Source: Paraburkholderia solitsugae (GTDB lineage: Bacteria; Pseudomonadota; Gammaproteobacteria; Burkholderiales; Burkholderiaceae). Taken from it: a DNA stretch of 64,000 bases. Below the pieces are notes generated by a model. The model was not told the origin of the DNA, ran no database searches, and worked only from the letters and a program-made list of their open reading frames with translations. The stretch covers positions 1 through 64,000 of the forward strand of contig NZ_WOEY01000153.1 of NCBI RefSeq assembly GCF_013177695.1, read 5' to 3'. The translations under genes were made by a program, and so were the position numbers. Below are positions 35,736-44,566 of the stretch, in pieces (positions within the stretch are counted from its first letter, which is position 1; each line of letters opens with the position of its first letter).

Positions 35736-37217
35736 TTAATACCCCGTCCAGACGGCCAACGCCAGCGCGCCACCCGACAGCACCAGCAGCACCACGAACA
35801 GCGGCAGGATGAACCTGATCCACTGACCGAAGCCGACCCGCGCGGTGGCGAGATACGCGAGCAGCATTCCGGAGGTCGGCGTCACCATGTTCGTCAAGCC
35901 GCCGCCCAACACGAAGGCGAGCACCGAGGTTTGCCCGCTAACACCGGACAACTGCGCAATCGGCCCAATGATCGGCATGCTGACCGCGGCCTTGCCGGAC
36001 ACGGACGGAATGAACACGTCGAGCACCATCTGCACGGCCATCAGGCCGTTCGCCACCCACACCGCCGATTGGCCGCGCGCGAGCCGCGTGAAATGGTCGA
36101 TCAGCGTGTCGAGCACCAGGCTGTTCTGCAGAATCAGTTCGACCGATGCCGCGAGACCGATCAGCAAACCCGCCAGAATCATCCCCTTCATGCCGTCGAC
36201 GAAAGCGTCGGCCGCGCTGCGCGAATCGAGCCTGCCCACGGCCGCCGTCACGATGCTGATGAACACGTAGAACGCGGACAACTCGACGTTGCCCCAATGC
36301 AATTCACGCGTGCCGATCACCAGCATCGCAGCGGCGATCGTCAGCACGATTAACGTCGCCTTGTGGCGGCCCGAGAGCTTAGCTTGCGGGTGTTCGTCCA
36401 GACTCGCGCGTGCGACGGCCAACCGATAGCCGCTCAAACGCACGTGAGCCAGCAGATACAGAATGCCCAGCGTCAGGAACACGACGAACACACCGATGCG
36501 CATCGCGATACCGCTAAAGAGCGGCACACCGACGATCGGCTGCGCGACGGCGAGCGACAACGGATTGGTCACCGAGGCGATATACCCGACCTTCGCGGCA
36601 ATCGCGACGAGCCCCACCGCGAACAGGTTCGATAAACCGAGCCGCCGTGCCAGTACCATCACCATCGGAATGATCACGAGGTATTCGGAGATGAAGCCGA
36701 GCAGCGTGCTGCCGAGGCCGATCAGGACCATGAGCAGCGGCGCCAGCACATAGACGTTGCCCGCGGTGAGTTGCAGGAGCCGGTCGATCCCTGCATCCAC
36801 CACGCCCGTCTTGCGCATCACGCCGAACATGCCGCCGACGAACATCACCATGAAAATCAGCGGCGCGTTCTTGATGAGGCCATTGGGGACCGCGACGAAG
36901 GCCGACACGAGGCTCGCGGGCGCGGCCTGCTCGGGCGTGCTTTGGGTGACGCTCGGTGCGATCAGCGTGGCAAGGCTGTGGCTCTTCGGCACCACCTGAT
37001 AGGTGCCCGGCACGACCAGCTTGTCGTGACGCTCGAAGTGCCCGGCGTCGATCAGATAGGTCATCGCCACGGCGGCGAGCACGACCCAGATCATCATCAC
37101 CACCGGATGCAGCATCTTGCCGTGGGGCTTCTTTTCATCGCTGCCGCTGCCGGGATGGCTGCCTGGAGGATGGTCGTCGTCGGCGGTGGGCGCCGTGGGT
37201 GGGGCGAGCGTGGTCAT
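35736..37217 (-). CDS. YfcC/DcuC-family inner-membrane transporter
   Basis: The 493-residue protein has about twelve hydrophobic helices after a polar, His/Pro-rich N-terminus. Motifs such as FMVMFVGGMFGVMRKTGVVD, GFISEYLVIIPMVMVLARR, FIPSVSGKAAVSMPIIGPIA and GLTNMVTPTSGMLLAYLATA are those of the YfcC family (C4-dicarboxylate/basic amino acid or dipeptide carriers). It is third in the operon, 13 bp behind the IclR gene. Context suggests uptake of an N-acylated or dipeptide-like compound processed by the amidohydrolase (inference). Confidence 0.82.
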   Translation of the reverse strand: MTTLAPPTAPTADDDHPPGSHPGSGSDEKKPHGKMLHPVVMMIWVVLAAVAMTYLIDAGHFERHDKLVVPGTYQVVPKSHSLATLIAPSVTQSTPEQAAPASLVSAFVAVPNGLIKNAPLIFMVMFVGGMFGVMRKTGVVDAGIDRLLQLTAGNVYVLAPLLMVLIGLGSTLLGFISEYLVIIPMVMVLARRLGLSNLFAVGLVAIAAKVGYIASVTNPLSLAVAQPIVGVPLFSGIAMRIGVFVVFLTLGILYLLAHVRLSGYRLAVARASLDEHPQAKLSGRHKATLIVLTIAAAMLVIGTRELHWGNVELSAFYVFISIVTAAVGRLDSRSAADAFVDGMKGMILAGLLIGLAASVELILQNSLVLDTLIDHFTRLARGQSAVWVANGLMAVQMVLDVFIPSVSGKAAVSMPIIGPIAQLSGVSGQTSVLAFVLGGGLTNMVTPTSGMLLAYLATARVGFGQWIRFILPLFVVLLVLSGGALALAVWTGY

Positions 37218-37230
37218 GGGCGGGTTCCTG

Positions 37231-38001
37231 TCATGCCGGCTGCGGATTCATCTGCGGCGCGGTGTACCCGAGTTCGGCGGAGATCGTGCGGCTGCACGCT
37301 TGCAGACGTTCGAGGTAATCGGGAATCTCAATCCGGCTGATGCGCATCTCTGGCCCCGAGACGCTGATCGCGGCCACTGCCTGGCCGCTCATATCGCGTA
37401 CCGGCACCGAGATGGCCACCGCACCCGCCGTGACTTCACCCACGCTCACCGCATAGCCTCTGCGCACGATCACATCGAGTTCGTCGACGAGCTTCATCAG
37501 GTCCGGCGGCTGCGGCAGTTTCTTCAGGTGCGCGAAGTATTCGGTCCTGACGGCGTCCGGTGCGAACGCGAGCAGGATCTTGCCGGACGCGCCGCTGTTG
37601 AGCGAGCGCCGGTTGCCCACCGCGCCGATCATACGCATCTCGTGCGTGCTTTCGCAACGCGCGACACACACCGTTTCCAGCCCTTCGCGCACGCGCAGCA
37701 CGACGTTTTCGTTGATCGCCTGATTGAGCGCGAGCATGTGCTTTTGCGCCGAGCGCACCAGTGTGTTCTGCTGCGCGGCCGCGACGCCGATCACGAACGC
37801 CTGCGGACCGAGCGCGTAGGTCGAGGCGCGTGTGTCCTGCACGACGAAGCGATGCAATTCGAGCGTGCACAACATGCGGTAAGCGCGCGACTTGTTGATG
37901 CCGAGTTGATTGGCGAGCTCGGTGACGCCGAGACCCGGATGTTCGGCGACATGGCTCAGCAGCTTGAGCGCGCTGTCGACGGAATCGACGATGTAGTTCA
38001 C
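37231..38001 (-). CDS. IclR-family transcriptional regulator
   Basis: The 256-residue product starts at GTG (AGGAAGGAA upstream). The HTH covers residues 8-65 (VDSALKLLSHVAEHPGLGVTELANQLGINKSRAYRML, in parts). The effector domain from about 80 holds LRVREGLETVCVARCES, SGASGKILLAF and GEVTAGAVAISVPVRDMSGQ. It sits between hutG and the transporter with gaps of 25 and 13 bp. Twin 19-bp palindromes at 38986 and 39225 are probable binding sites, making it an operon-internal regulator of itself, the transporter and the divergent porin. Confidence 0.9.
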   Translation of the reverse strand: MNYIVDSVDSALKLLSHVAEHPGLGVTELANQLGINKSRAYRMLCTLELHRFVVQDTRASTYALGPQAFVIGVAAAQQNTLVRSAQKHMLALNQAINENVVLRVREGLETVCVARCESTHEMRMIGAVGNRRSLNSGASGKILLAFAPDAVRTEYFAHLKKLPQPPDLMKLVDELDVIVRRGYAVSVGEVTAGAVAISVPVRDMSGQAVAAISVSGPEMRISRIEIPDYLERLQACSRTISAELGYTAPQMNPQPA

Positions 38002-38026
38002 GGTTGTTCCTTCCTAGGTTGCGTCA

Positions 38027-38920
38027 TTAAGCCGGGCGGGGCGCGGCAAGTTGAGCGCGGACGTAGTCGGCGAGCGCGGCGACGAAGGCGTCGAGGTCGC
38101 GCTTGAGCGTGTGGAAGCCGGCGTGTTTGACGAACTCGGCCTCATCCATATACAGCCCGCGCTTCAGTTCGATCTGGATGCTGTGCCTACGCTGCGCAGG
38201 ATCGCTGACGGCCGCGAGCAGATCGCCACCCTGATAGGGCTCGTTCACCTGCACGCGATAGCCCGCGCCGCTGAAATAGTCCGCCACCCATTGTGTGAAG
38301 GCAGGATCCGCAGTGGTGCCGCGGCGGTCGCTGACGACGAAGTCGGGTCGCGCCTCGCCGGCATCGACGTTCATCTCGTTGCCGCGCGATTTCATCGAAT
38401 GACAGTCGACGTGCCACAGCGCGCCGTGCTGCGCATAAGCGCGCTCGGCTGCGGCACTGAGCGCCGCCCGGTAGGGGCGGTAGTACGCGTCGATGCGGTG
38501 CTGGACTTCGGCGACCGACAGCTTGCGGTCGTACATCGGCACGTTCGGCAGCGCGTCGCGCCGGATCAGACCCATGCCGCGCAGCGTGTACTTCTGTGGG
38601 GCAAGCGGTTCGGGCCACGGCTCGGCGAGCAATTGCGCATCGATATCCGTGATCGCGCGATTCGGGTCGATGTAGGCGCGCGGGAAATGCGCGCCGATCA
38701 GTACCCCACCTTGCGCCGGCACACCGGCCCACAGTTCGTCGACGAACGCATCCCACGAGGTGCGAATCGCGGCGGCCGGCGCGGACGTACCGAAATCGGC
38801 CGGCAGCGCGATGCCGCTGTGCGGTGAATCGAACAGGATCGGCAGCGCCGCCGCGGTGGGTTGCGCGATAAAGAACGGCGCGTCGGCGGGCGCGGCAAAA
38901 GTGTTGTTATCGGGCGTCAA
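38027..38920 (-). CDS. N-formylglutamate amidohydrolase family protein
   Basis: The 297-residue enzyme belongs to the family that cleaves N-formyl-L-glutamate to formate and glutamate (HutG-like). Visible motifs are ILFDSPHSGIALPADF, WDAFVDELWAGVP, NRAITDID, HVDCHSMKSRGNEM (metal-binding His/Asp) and SIQIELKRGLYMDE. It starts at TTG with AAGGAA in front. No histidine-utilisation genes are nearby, so the substrate may be another N-acyl amino acid. It heads the operon with IclR and the YfcC-type carrier, under a 19-bp palindrome. Confidence 0.86.
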   Translation of the reverse strand: MTPDNNTFAAPADAPFFIAQPTAAALPILFDSPHSGIALPADFGTSAPAAAIRTSWDAFVDELWAGVPAQGGVLIGAHFPRAYIDPNRAITDIDAQLLAEPWPEPLAPQKYTLRGMGLIRRDALPNVPMYDRKLSVAEVQHRIDAYYRPYRAALSAAAERAYAQHGALWHVDCHSMKSRGNEMNVDAGEARPDFVVSDRRGTTADPAFTQWVADYFSGAGYRVQVNEPYQGGDLLAAVSDPAQRRHSIQIELKRGLYMDEAEFVKHAGFHTLKRDLDAFVAALADYVRAQLAAPRPA

Positions 38921-38985
38921 AACAAATTCCTTTCTGGTGGCCGACGCGCTTTAAAGGTCGTCGTGGCCAGAGTCAATGGCTCGTG

Positions 38986-39004
38986 TGTTTTATTAAATAA
39001 AACA
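38986..39004. promoter_or_regulatory. 19-bp perfect palindrome in front of the hutG-like operon
   Basis: TGTTTTATTAAATAAAACA, with arms TGTTTTATT/AATAAAACA around one base, lies 66 bp upstream of the hutG-like start. The same dyad, differing only at the centre, is in front of the porin. Between the two, 39005-39224 is AT-rich promoter DNA with no supported gene. Confidence 0.7.
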
Positions 39005-39224
39005 GCGTATCAATATTTAACGACGAACCTTATGAATGGTCAAGTGACTCGTTGAAAGCCTTGCTATCCGGGTCGTTCATTTTGAAATCCTTGCTGGTCA
39101 AGGATTTACGCTGTGTTGGCCAGTAAAACCCCCAGCGCCGGGTTGTGTCGTCAATGCGGGCAAACCAGTATCTCTGCGTCAGCTTGACCAAGTAATTTTG
39201 CGTTTCGAATAATAAACGATACAT

Positions 39225-39243
39225 TGTTTTATTCAATAAAACA
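39225..39243. promoter_or_regulatory. 19-bp perfect palindrome in front of the porin
   Basis: TGTTTTATTCAATAAAACA is identical to the site at 38986 except for its central base. It ends 77 bp before the porin start codon. IclR-family regulators often bind such AT-rich dyads; the regulator at 37231 is the obvious candidate. Confidence 0.7.
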
Positions 39244-39320
39244 AAGAGATCGGGGCGCCCACGCAGCAGCCGGGCGGCTTCGACGGACCAGGTTCACACA
39301 CTCACAACAAGGAAACGCAG

Positions 39321-40436
39321 ATGAACAGGACAGGTTTGGCGATGGCGCTTGCGGGCGCGGGGATCGGCGCGGTGCTCGCGGTGTCCAGTGGCAACGCCGC
39401 GGCGCAGTCGAGCGTGACGTTGTACGGCATCGTCGACTCAGGTATCACCTACACGAGCAACCAGAAAGGCAGCACGACCTGGCAGGCGACCGGCGGAAAC
39501 GAACAGGGCACGCGCTGGGGCATGGTGGGCACCGAGGATCTGGGCGGCGGCACCACGGCGATCTTCAAACTGGAGAACGGCTTCAACATCGAGACCGGCA
39601 CGGCGAGCGCGAATAGCCGCATGTTCGGCCGTCAGGCGTGGGTGGGTCTGGCGAACCAGCGCTGGGGGTCCTTCACGATGGGGCGCCAGTACAACGCCGC
39701 GCAGGATTCGCTGGCGCCGTTGCAGATTGGCGCGAGCACGTCGCTGACGCAGTACGCGCTGCATCCGTTCGATACCGACGACCTGAACAACTCGTTTCGC
39801 ACCGACAACTCGGTGAAATACGTCACGCCGACGTTCGCGGGCTTCCAGGGCAACGCGATGTACGGTTTCTCCAACGCGACCAACTTCGCGGCGAACCGCA
39901 GCTGGAGCGTCGGGGGCACGTATGCGCAGGGTCCGTTGCATCTCGGCATTGCCTACGTGGTGCTCGACAATCCGGCGCTCGACACGACCGGCGCGATTCC
40001 GTCGGACAACTACTACACGTTCCTGAAGGGCATCACGAAGCAGCAGATATGGGGCGCGGCCGGCACGTACGACTTCGGCAATGCGACGTTCGGCATGCTG
40101 TACACGAGCTCGCTGTTCAACTTGCAGACGGGCGCATCGCAGCGCTTCAACAACTACGAAGGCAGCTTCCGTTATCGCTTCACGCCGGCCGTGATGTTCG
40201 CAATCGGCGAAACGTACACGCAGGTTCTTACGACGCAAAGCACGAAGCCGAGCGTGCACTATCTGCAAACCAGCGCGGGTGTCCAGTACTACCTGTCCAA
40301 GCGCACCGATCTGTATGTGAACGCGATCTATCAGCGCTCGTCGTCGAATACGGTGGCGGACGTTGAAGGGATCAGCAATCCGTCGAGTTCGAGCACGCAG
40401 GTGGTGGGCGTGGTTGGGATTCGCCACAAGTTCTGA
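39321..40436 (+). CDS. Gram-negative porin (OmpC/Omp32 type)
   Basis: The 371-residue outer-membrane porin has a signal peptide ending near AAAQSSVTLYG (the mature N-terminus of beta-proteobacterial trimeric porins). Alternating amphipathic strands include FKLENGFNIETG and SRMFGRQAWVGL, and the C-terminus is VVGVVGIRHKF ending in Phe, the BAM recognition signal. AAGGAAACGCAG precedes the ATG. It is divergent from the hutG-iclR-yfcC operon and shares its palindrome, so it probably admits the same nutrient across the outer membrane. Confidence 0.93.
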   Translation: MNRTGLAMALAGAGIGAVLAVSSGNAAAQSSVTLYGIVDSGITYTSNQKGSTTWQATGGNEQGTRWGMVGTEDLGGGTTAIFKLENGFNIETGTASANSRMFGRQAWVGLANQRWGSFTMGRQYNAAQDSLAPLQIGASTSLTQYALHPFDTDDLNNSFRTDNSVKYVTPTFAGFQGNAMYGFSNATNFAANRSWSVGGTYAQGPLHLGIAYVVLDNPALDTTGAIPSDNYYTFLKGITKQQIWGAAGTYDFGNATFGMLYTSSLFNLQTGASQRFNNYEGSFRYRFTPAVMFAIGETYTQVLTTQSTKPSVHYLQTSAGVQYYLSKRTDLYVNAIYQRSSSNTVADVEGISNPSSSSTQVVGVVGIRHKF

Positions 40437-40456
40437 GCGGGCACCGCCCGCGCGCT

Positions 40457-41428
40457 CTACGGCGCGGGCGCTTTCGCCGCGGACGCGGCGACCGGCGCCG
40501 AGTCGAGCGGCACGACCTCGTTGAAATGCGAGTAATCGATGTGACTCACGCCGTTTTCCTCGCGCATGATGTCGACGAACCGGTGTTGCCAGCGGATCTG
40601 CTCGCAGGGCCACGTGTAGCGCGCCTGCATGGTTTGCGAGGTCGATTCGTCGACCCCCTCGAGCGTGAGCAGCAGCGACATGTCGCGGCCCTTGAGCGTT
40701 TCGGCGGTTTCGCCGAACAGCGGGCTGCTTTCGTCGATGACGTGCATCAGGACCCAGCCTAGCTTGAACACGGGATGCTGGTCGCGCACCAGCGTCAGAT
40801 CGTAGAGCTTGCGCAGCGTAAAACCTTCGACGGTGGTCTCCAGCCGCATGATGCGCAGCTTCGCACGCGCTTCGGCGATCACGTTCTGACGTGCGTTGGC
40901 GGCGCGCACCATCAACGTCATGCGGCCCTCGAGCGGCCGCACGACCGCGTAGCGGGCGAACATGATCTTGGCGTGCGGGCGTGAGAAGCGCGCGAAGATC
41001 AGCCCGGTCGCCAACGCGATGCTGGACATGCCGACAAAGATCTCCAGTGTCGCGATCCAGTGGGCGTAGACCGTTTGCGGGTGCATGTCGCCATAGCCGA
41101 CCGTCGCGAGCGTTTCGACGCTGAAGAAAAACGCGCCGCCGAAGCCTGGCGGAAACTGATTGGCGATCGGTGCGTTGCCGAGCATGTAGAGCGCGGCAAA
41201 CACGGTGTTGAGCAGCAGGAACAAGACCCCGAGCGAGACGAAAAAAGTCGGCCAGCGGACCATGAGTGCGCGGTGATAGAGATCCTGCCAGAGCGGCGTC
41301 GGCATGCCGTGCGCGATAACGACGCGATCATCCAGGCGCAATTCCCGGCTGCCGCGCGTGCGACGTTTTTGCGTACGCGTTTCGTCGTCGCCGATGCTGG
41401 AAAGATGGTCTGGTGATTCGGTCGCCAT
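40457..41428 (-). CDS. KirBac-type inward-rectifier potassium channel
   Basis: The 323-residue channel has a slide-helix region (PLWQDLYHRALMVRWPTFFV), two membrane helices and the pore with filter TVGYGD near residue 110. The next segment, ARFSRPHAKIMFARYAVV, is the signature of Kir channels. The C-terminal immunoglobulin-like cytoplasmic domain (about 155-300) forms the tetrameric gating ring. KirBac1.1, structurally known from Burkholderia pseudomallei, has the same layout. It conducts K+ across the inner membrane. Convergent with the porin, 20 bp apart. Confidence 0.93.
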   Translation of the reverse strand: MATESPDHLSSIGDDETRTQKRRTRGSRELRLDDRVVIAHGMPTPLWQDLYHRALMVRWPTFFVSLGVLFLLLNTVFAALYMLGNAPIANQFPPGFGGAFFFSVETLATVGYGDMHPQTVYAHWIATLEIFVGMSSIALATGLIFARFSRPHAKIMFARYAVVRPLEGRMTLMVRAANARQNVIAEARAKLRIMRLETTVEGFTLRKLYDLTLVRDQHPVFKLGWVLMHVIDESSPLFGETAETLKGRDMSLLLTLEGVDESTSQTMQARYTWPCEQIRWQHRFVDIMREENGVSHIDYSHFNEVVPLDSAPVAASAAKAPAP

Positions 41429-41531
41429 CGCGTGCCCGTAGAGAGGAAGAACGCGTAAAGCGTAGCACGCCGGTTAGCGCGCGGAGGGGGATTGTCGGCG
41501 CGCTGAAGGGACGTTGGAGAGCGTGCCTCAA

Positions 41532-41597
41532 CGGCGGGTTGCACAGACGTCGAGGTGGCGCAAACGGCGTGTTGCACGGGCGCCGAGGTGGCGCTTC
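41532..41597. repeat. 33-bp direct repeat, two copies
   Basis: Copies at 41532-41564 and 41565-41597 share the form CGGCGxGTTGCACxGxCGxC followed by GAGGTGGCG, and differ at about seven positions. They lie in the spacer upstream of the Kir channel. Confidence 0.6.
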
Positions 41598-41693
41598 CAA
41601 CACCCGCCTGCGGTACTTTGGGCGAGTGTGCAGGAGATGCGCCGATTCCGCTCGCTTGACGCCCACGCCTCCATCAATGCGCCCGCCGTAGGG

Positions 41694-41939
41694 CTACGGA
41701 AAGGCCCGCGGCTTCGGAATGCCGGCGCCGTGTTCGATGTCGTCGACGCCTTGCTGGTGCGCTGCGGCGATAGCTTCGGCTTCATCCGCGTAGCCGTTGT
41801 CGCCGCCGACGGTGGTCCACGGCTTGACGGCTTTCTCGCGATGCCGGATTTCGTATTCCGCGTCCCAGCGTGCACCGTTGAGTTCGAGCGGACGGACGTG
41901 AATCGAGTACACGCCGTAGAGGAAGAGCTGTTCAGCCAT
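41694..41939 (-). CDS. Conserved hypothetical protein (81 aa)
   Basis: A short cytoplasmic protein beginning MAEQLFLYGVYSIHVRPLEL, followed by AEYEIRHREKAVKPW and a helix DEAEAIAAAHQQGVDDIE. The strand-strand-helix pattern with a short insertion resembles small beta-proteobacterial proteins of unknown function. It is followed by a similar-sized gene in the same direction 60 bp upstream (42001-42231), which shares the general layout of a YTA-type strand and a terminal EEA helix; the two may be distant paralogues (inference). Confidence 0.6.
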   Translation of the reverse strand: MAEQLFLYGVYSIHVRPLELNGARWDAEYEIRHREKAVKPWTTVGGDNGYADEAEAIAAAHQQGVDDIEHGAGIPKPRAFP

Positions 41940-42000
41940 GGTCGCCTCCAGCCGGTTGATTCAGAAGTGGCGCGGTGCGCTGGGCGCGGCGCCGGGTTGC

Positions 42001-42231
42001 CTAGAGTTCGATTTCCCCAAGGATGCGATGGGCGAGGGCCTTGGCTTCCTCGAGGGCTTCCTCGGGCGTGGACGAGGAGGATTCGACTTCGTAGACCGTG
42101 GTTTCCTGGTCTTCGGATGCTTCGCCTTCGTCGCGGGAAAGGGTGACCAAGCCCTGCCACGTGTCGCTTTGTACTTCTCTTACCGACGCGGTGGCCGTAT
42201 AGATGCCTTTGGTGTAGGTGATGTCATCCAT
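42001..42231 (-). CDS. Conserved hypothetical protein (76 aa)
   Basis: The acidic small protein starts MDDITYTKGIYTATASVREV with AAGGAGCG upstream. Beta strands are followed by TPEEALEEAKALAHRILGE, an amphipathic C-terminal helix. No signal peptide or known domain. It lies 61 bp upstream of the 81-aa gene with the same orientation, so both may be cotranscribed. Function unknown. Confidence 0.6.
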   Translation of the reverse strand: MDDITYTKGIYTATASVREVQSDTWQGLVTLSRDEGEASEDQETTVYEVESSSSTPEEALEEAKALAHRILGEIEL

Positions 42232-42377
42232 GGCGACGCTCCTTGTTCCAAAGGGTTGGATTTTTCATCCTAGCACGATGATTGAGATTCGGCTGTTCGC
42301 CTGCGCGGCGCCCGATGGCAAGGACCGATGTGGGCAACCGATGTCTACAACAATACGCGCCGCACAAGGCAAAAAAA

Positions 42378-43286
42378 CTACAGCAGCGCGACAACTTCGT
42401 CCAAAGAAGGTGCATGCGCACCAGCATGGCGGCAAGCCGCGGCGCCGGCGGCCAACGAAAAGGCGAGGTGTTCCGGCCACGTTCGCTGAGGCGCGGTCAT
42501 CAAACTGAACAGCAAACCACCGATAGAAGCATCCCCCGCGCCAACCGTATCGACCACTTCGACCCGAGGCGGCCGAGCCTCCACAACCATGGCGCCGTCG
42601 ATCAACATGGACGTCTCCGGCCCGCGTGTCACCAGCACGGTGGCGGCAGGATTCATGGCGCGCAACTGTGCAAGCGCGCCGGCCTCATCGTCCGTCTTGA
42701 ACAGCATGCGCAAATCCTCGTCTGACACCTTGATCAGATCGGCTAGCGCGGCCATCTTCCGCAACGTGGGCTCGTACCCCTGCTCCATCAGGTTCCGGTA
42801 GTTCGGATCGAAACTGATCTTCACGCCGCGCGCGCGCAACTCGGCCGCCAACGCGGCAAGCGTAGCCCCAAGCGGCTGACGCACCAGGCTGATGCAGCCA
42901 AAGTGCGCCCACTTCACCTGCTCGATCCAGCCAGCTGGCAGGCGCGCCGGATCGAACGCCAGATCGGCGCCGTTCTCACCCATGAAAAAGTACGCAGGCG
43001 GATGCGTCTGATGGACGATCGCCAGCAGGGGCGGGCGCTCCACGCGCTGCATGAAGCGCATGTCGAGCCCAGCGGCAACGCTTGCGTTCCACAGTTCGTC
43101 GGAGAAGTTGTCGACGCCCAGCGACCCGGCACAGGCCGTCGGCAAACCGAGCCGCGCCACGCAGCGCGCGACGTTCCAGCCGGCGCCGCCAGGACGCGAG
43201 AGCCATTGGGAGGCGCCGGTTCGCACGAGGTCGGTGAGGATGTCGCCGGCTGAAACGAAGAAGGGGAATTCGGTGTTAGCGCTCAT
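42378..43286 (-). CDS. PfkB-family sugar kinase (fructokinase-like)
   Basis: The 302-residue ribokinase-fold enzyme has the N-terminal Gly-Gly substrate region SRPGGAGWNVARCVARLG and the C-terminal signature VDTVGAGDASIGGLLFSL with catalytic Asp in GAGD. Next to an AGE-family sugar isomerase, fructose phosphorylation is the best guess; other ketoses or 2-keto-3-deoxy acids cannot be excluded. It follows the isomerase by 5 bp, in the LacI-isomerase-kinase operon. Confidence 0.87.
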   Translation of the reverse strand: MSANTEFPFFVSAGDILTDLVRTGASQWLSRPGGAGWNVARCVARLGLPTACAGSLGVDNFSDELWNASVAAGLDMRFMQRVERPPLLAIVHQTHPPAYFFMGENGADLAFDPARLPAGWIEQVKWAHFGCISLVRQPLGATLAALAAELRARGVKISFDPNYRNLMEQGYEPTLRKMAALADLIKVSDEDLRMLFKTDDEAGALAQLRAMNPAATVLVTRGPETSMLIDGAMVVEARPPRVEVVDTVGAGDASIGGLLFSLMTAPQRTWPEHLAFSLAAGAAACRHAGAHAPSLDEVVALL

Positions 43287-43291
43287 TTTGC

Positions 43292-44566
43292 TTACTCCGC
43301 GGATTCGGACGCAGTGGCCACGCCGTCAGGCAGTGCGTGCGCCAGCACCTCATAGCACGCGCCCATCGTGTGATAGTCGGTCTTGCCGGCAGGGCTCTTT
43401 TCGTCGCTGTATTTACGGTTGTCGCACGTGAGGATGCGGTACCACGCGCCATACTTGTGATCGACGAAATGCGCCCAGCTGTAGCGCCAGATCTCGTCGT
43501 ACCAGTCCCAGAAGCGTTCGTTGCCGGTGCGCTTGCCGAGCAGCGCCGCGGTCGCGAACGTCTCCGCCTGAACCCAGAAATACTTGTCGTGGTCGCACAC
43601 GGTGCCGTCCGGCCCGAAGCCGTAATAGAGGCCGCCGTGGTCTTCGTCCCAGGCGTGCGTCATCGCGGCGTCGAATAGCTCGATAGCGCGCGGCAGCAAC
43701 CACGGCAACGGACGATAGCGCTCCAGAATCAGCAGCAGCTTGGCCCACTCGGTCTGATGCCCCGGCTGGAAACCCCACGGGCGGAAGATGTTCGAGCTGT
43801 CTTCCTCGTTGTAATGCCAGTCGACCGACCAGTCCGCGTGAAAGTGCTCCCACACGAGTCCTTGCGACAGCTTCGCCTGCCGCAGCGTGATGTTCGACGC
43901 TACCCGTTCCGCACGATCCAGATAGACCAGGTGTCCGGTCGCTTCGTGCGCGGTGAGCAGGGCCTCGGTGGTGTGCATGTTCGCGTTCTGGCCGCGGTAC
44001 GAACTGACGCGCCAGTCGGGCGTTGCTTCGTCGGCATAGAGGCCGGCGGCGGCGTCCCAGAAGCGGTGTTCCATCAACTCGAAGGTCGTGCCGATCATCG
44101 GCTTCGCTTCCTCGATGCCGGCCATCGCCGCATGCGAATACGCGAGCAGGACGAACGCGAGGCCGTAGCAGTGGCGCGTGGCGTCGAGCGTGTGTTTCTT
44201 GCCGTCACGCCATTCGAGCTCCCAGTCGTAGCCTTGCTGCTCAGCGTCCCAATGCGTTTCGCGCAGGAAGCGCAAACCGTGGCGCGTGTACTCGAGATGC
44301 TGCGGGTCGCCGAACTGGCGATACGCCATCGCGTAGTTGAAGATGTAGCGGCACGTGCTCACCAGATGCCGCGTGGTCTTGTCGTAGACCGAGCCGTCGT
44401 CGCGGAAGAAATGGAAGAAGCCGCCGCTCGGATCGAGCACGTTCGGCGCGTAAAAGCGCAGCGTGTCCTGCACATGAGCGAGCAGAAAGTCGCGCTTGCG
44501 GAAGCTGTCGACGGGCGGCGCGGCAGCGGCGCCGTTGGCGGGGTGAAGCGGATCGGATTGCGTCAT
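43292..44566 (-). CDS. AGE-family sugar epimerase/isomerase (mannose isomerase-like)
   Basis: The 424-residue (alpha/alpha)6-barrel enzyme of the N-acylglucosamine 2-epimerase family contains YIFNYAMAYRQFGDPQHL, DWRVSSYRGQNANMHTTEAL, PWGFQPGHQTEWAKLLLIL and TCDNRKYSDEKSPAGKTDYH. These match mannose/cellobiose-epimerase-like members with paired active-site His (MHTTE and PGHQTEW). Likely reaction: D-mannose to D-fructose (or a related aldose-ketose pair). It overlaps the LacI gene by 4 bp (ATGA) and precedes the kinase, giving mannose, fructose and fructose-6-phosphate as a plausible path. Confidence 0.85.
   Translation of the reverse strand: MTQSDPLHPANGAAAAPPVDSFRKRDFLLAHVQDTLRFYAPNVLDPSGGFFHFFRDDGSVYDKTTRHLVSTCRYIFNYAMAYRQFGDPQHLEYTRHGLRFLRETHWDAEQQGYDWELEWRDGKKHTLDATRHCYGLAFVLLAYSHAAMAGIEEAKPMIGTTFELMEHRFWDAAAGLYADEATPDWRVSSYRGQNANMHTTEALLTAHEATGHLVYLDRAERVASNITLRQAKLSQGLVWEHFHADWSVDWHYNEEDSSNIFRPWGFQPGHQTEWAKLLLILERYRPLPWLLPRAIELFDAAMTHAWDEDHGGLYYGFGPDGTVCDHDKYFWVQAETFATAALLGKRTGNERFWDWYDEIWRYSWAHFVDHKYGAWYRILTCDNRKYSDEKSPAGKTDYHTMGACYEVLAHALPDGVATASESAE

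Noticed and set aside
39030..39236. Small minus-strand frame between the twin palindromes
   Set aside because: It overlaps both the AT-rich promoter DNA and the second palindrome and has no family similarity.
39438..40613. 391-codon minus-strand frame opposite the porin
   Set aside because: No family sense, overlapping a clear porin.
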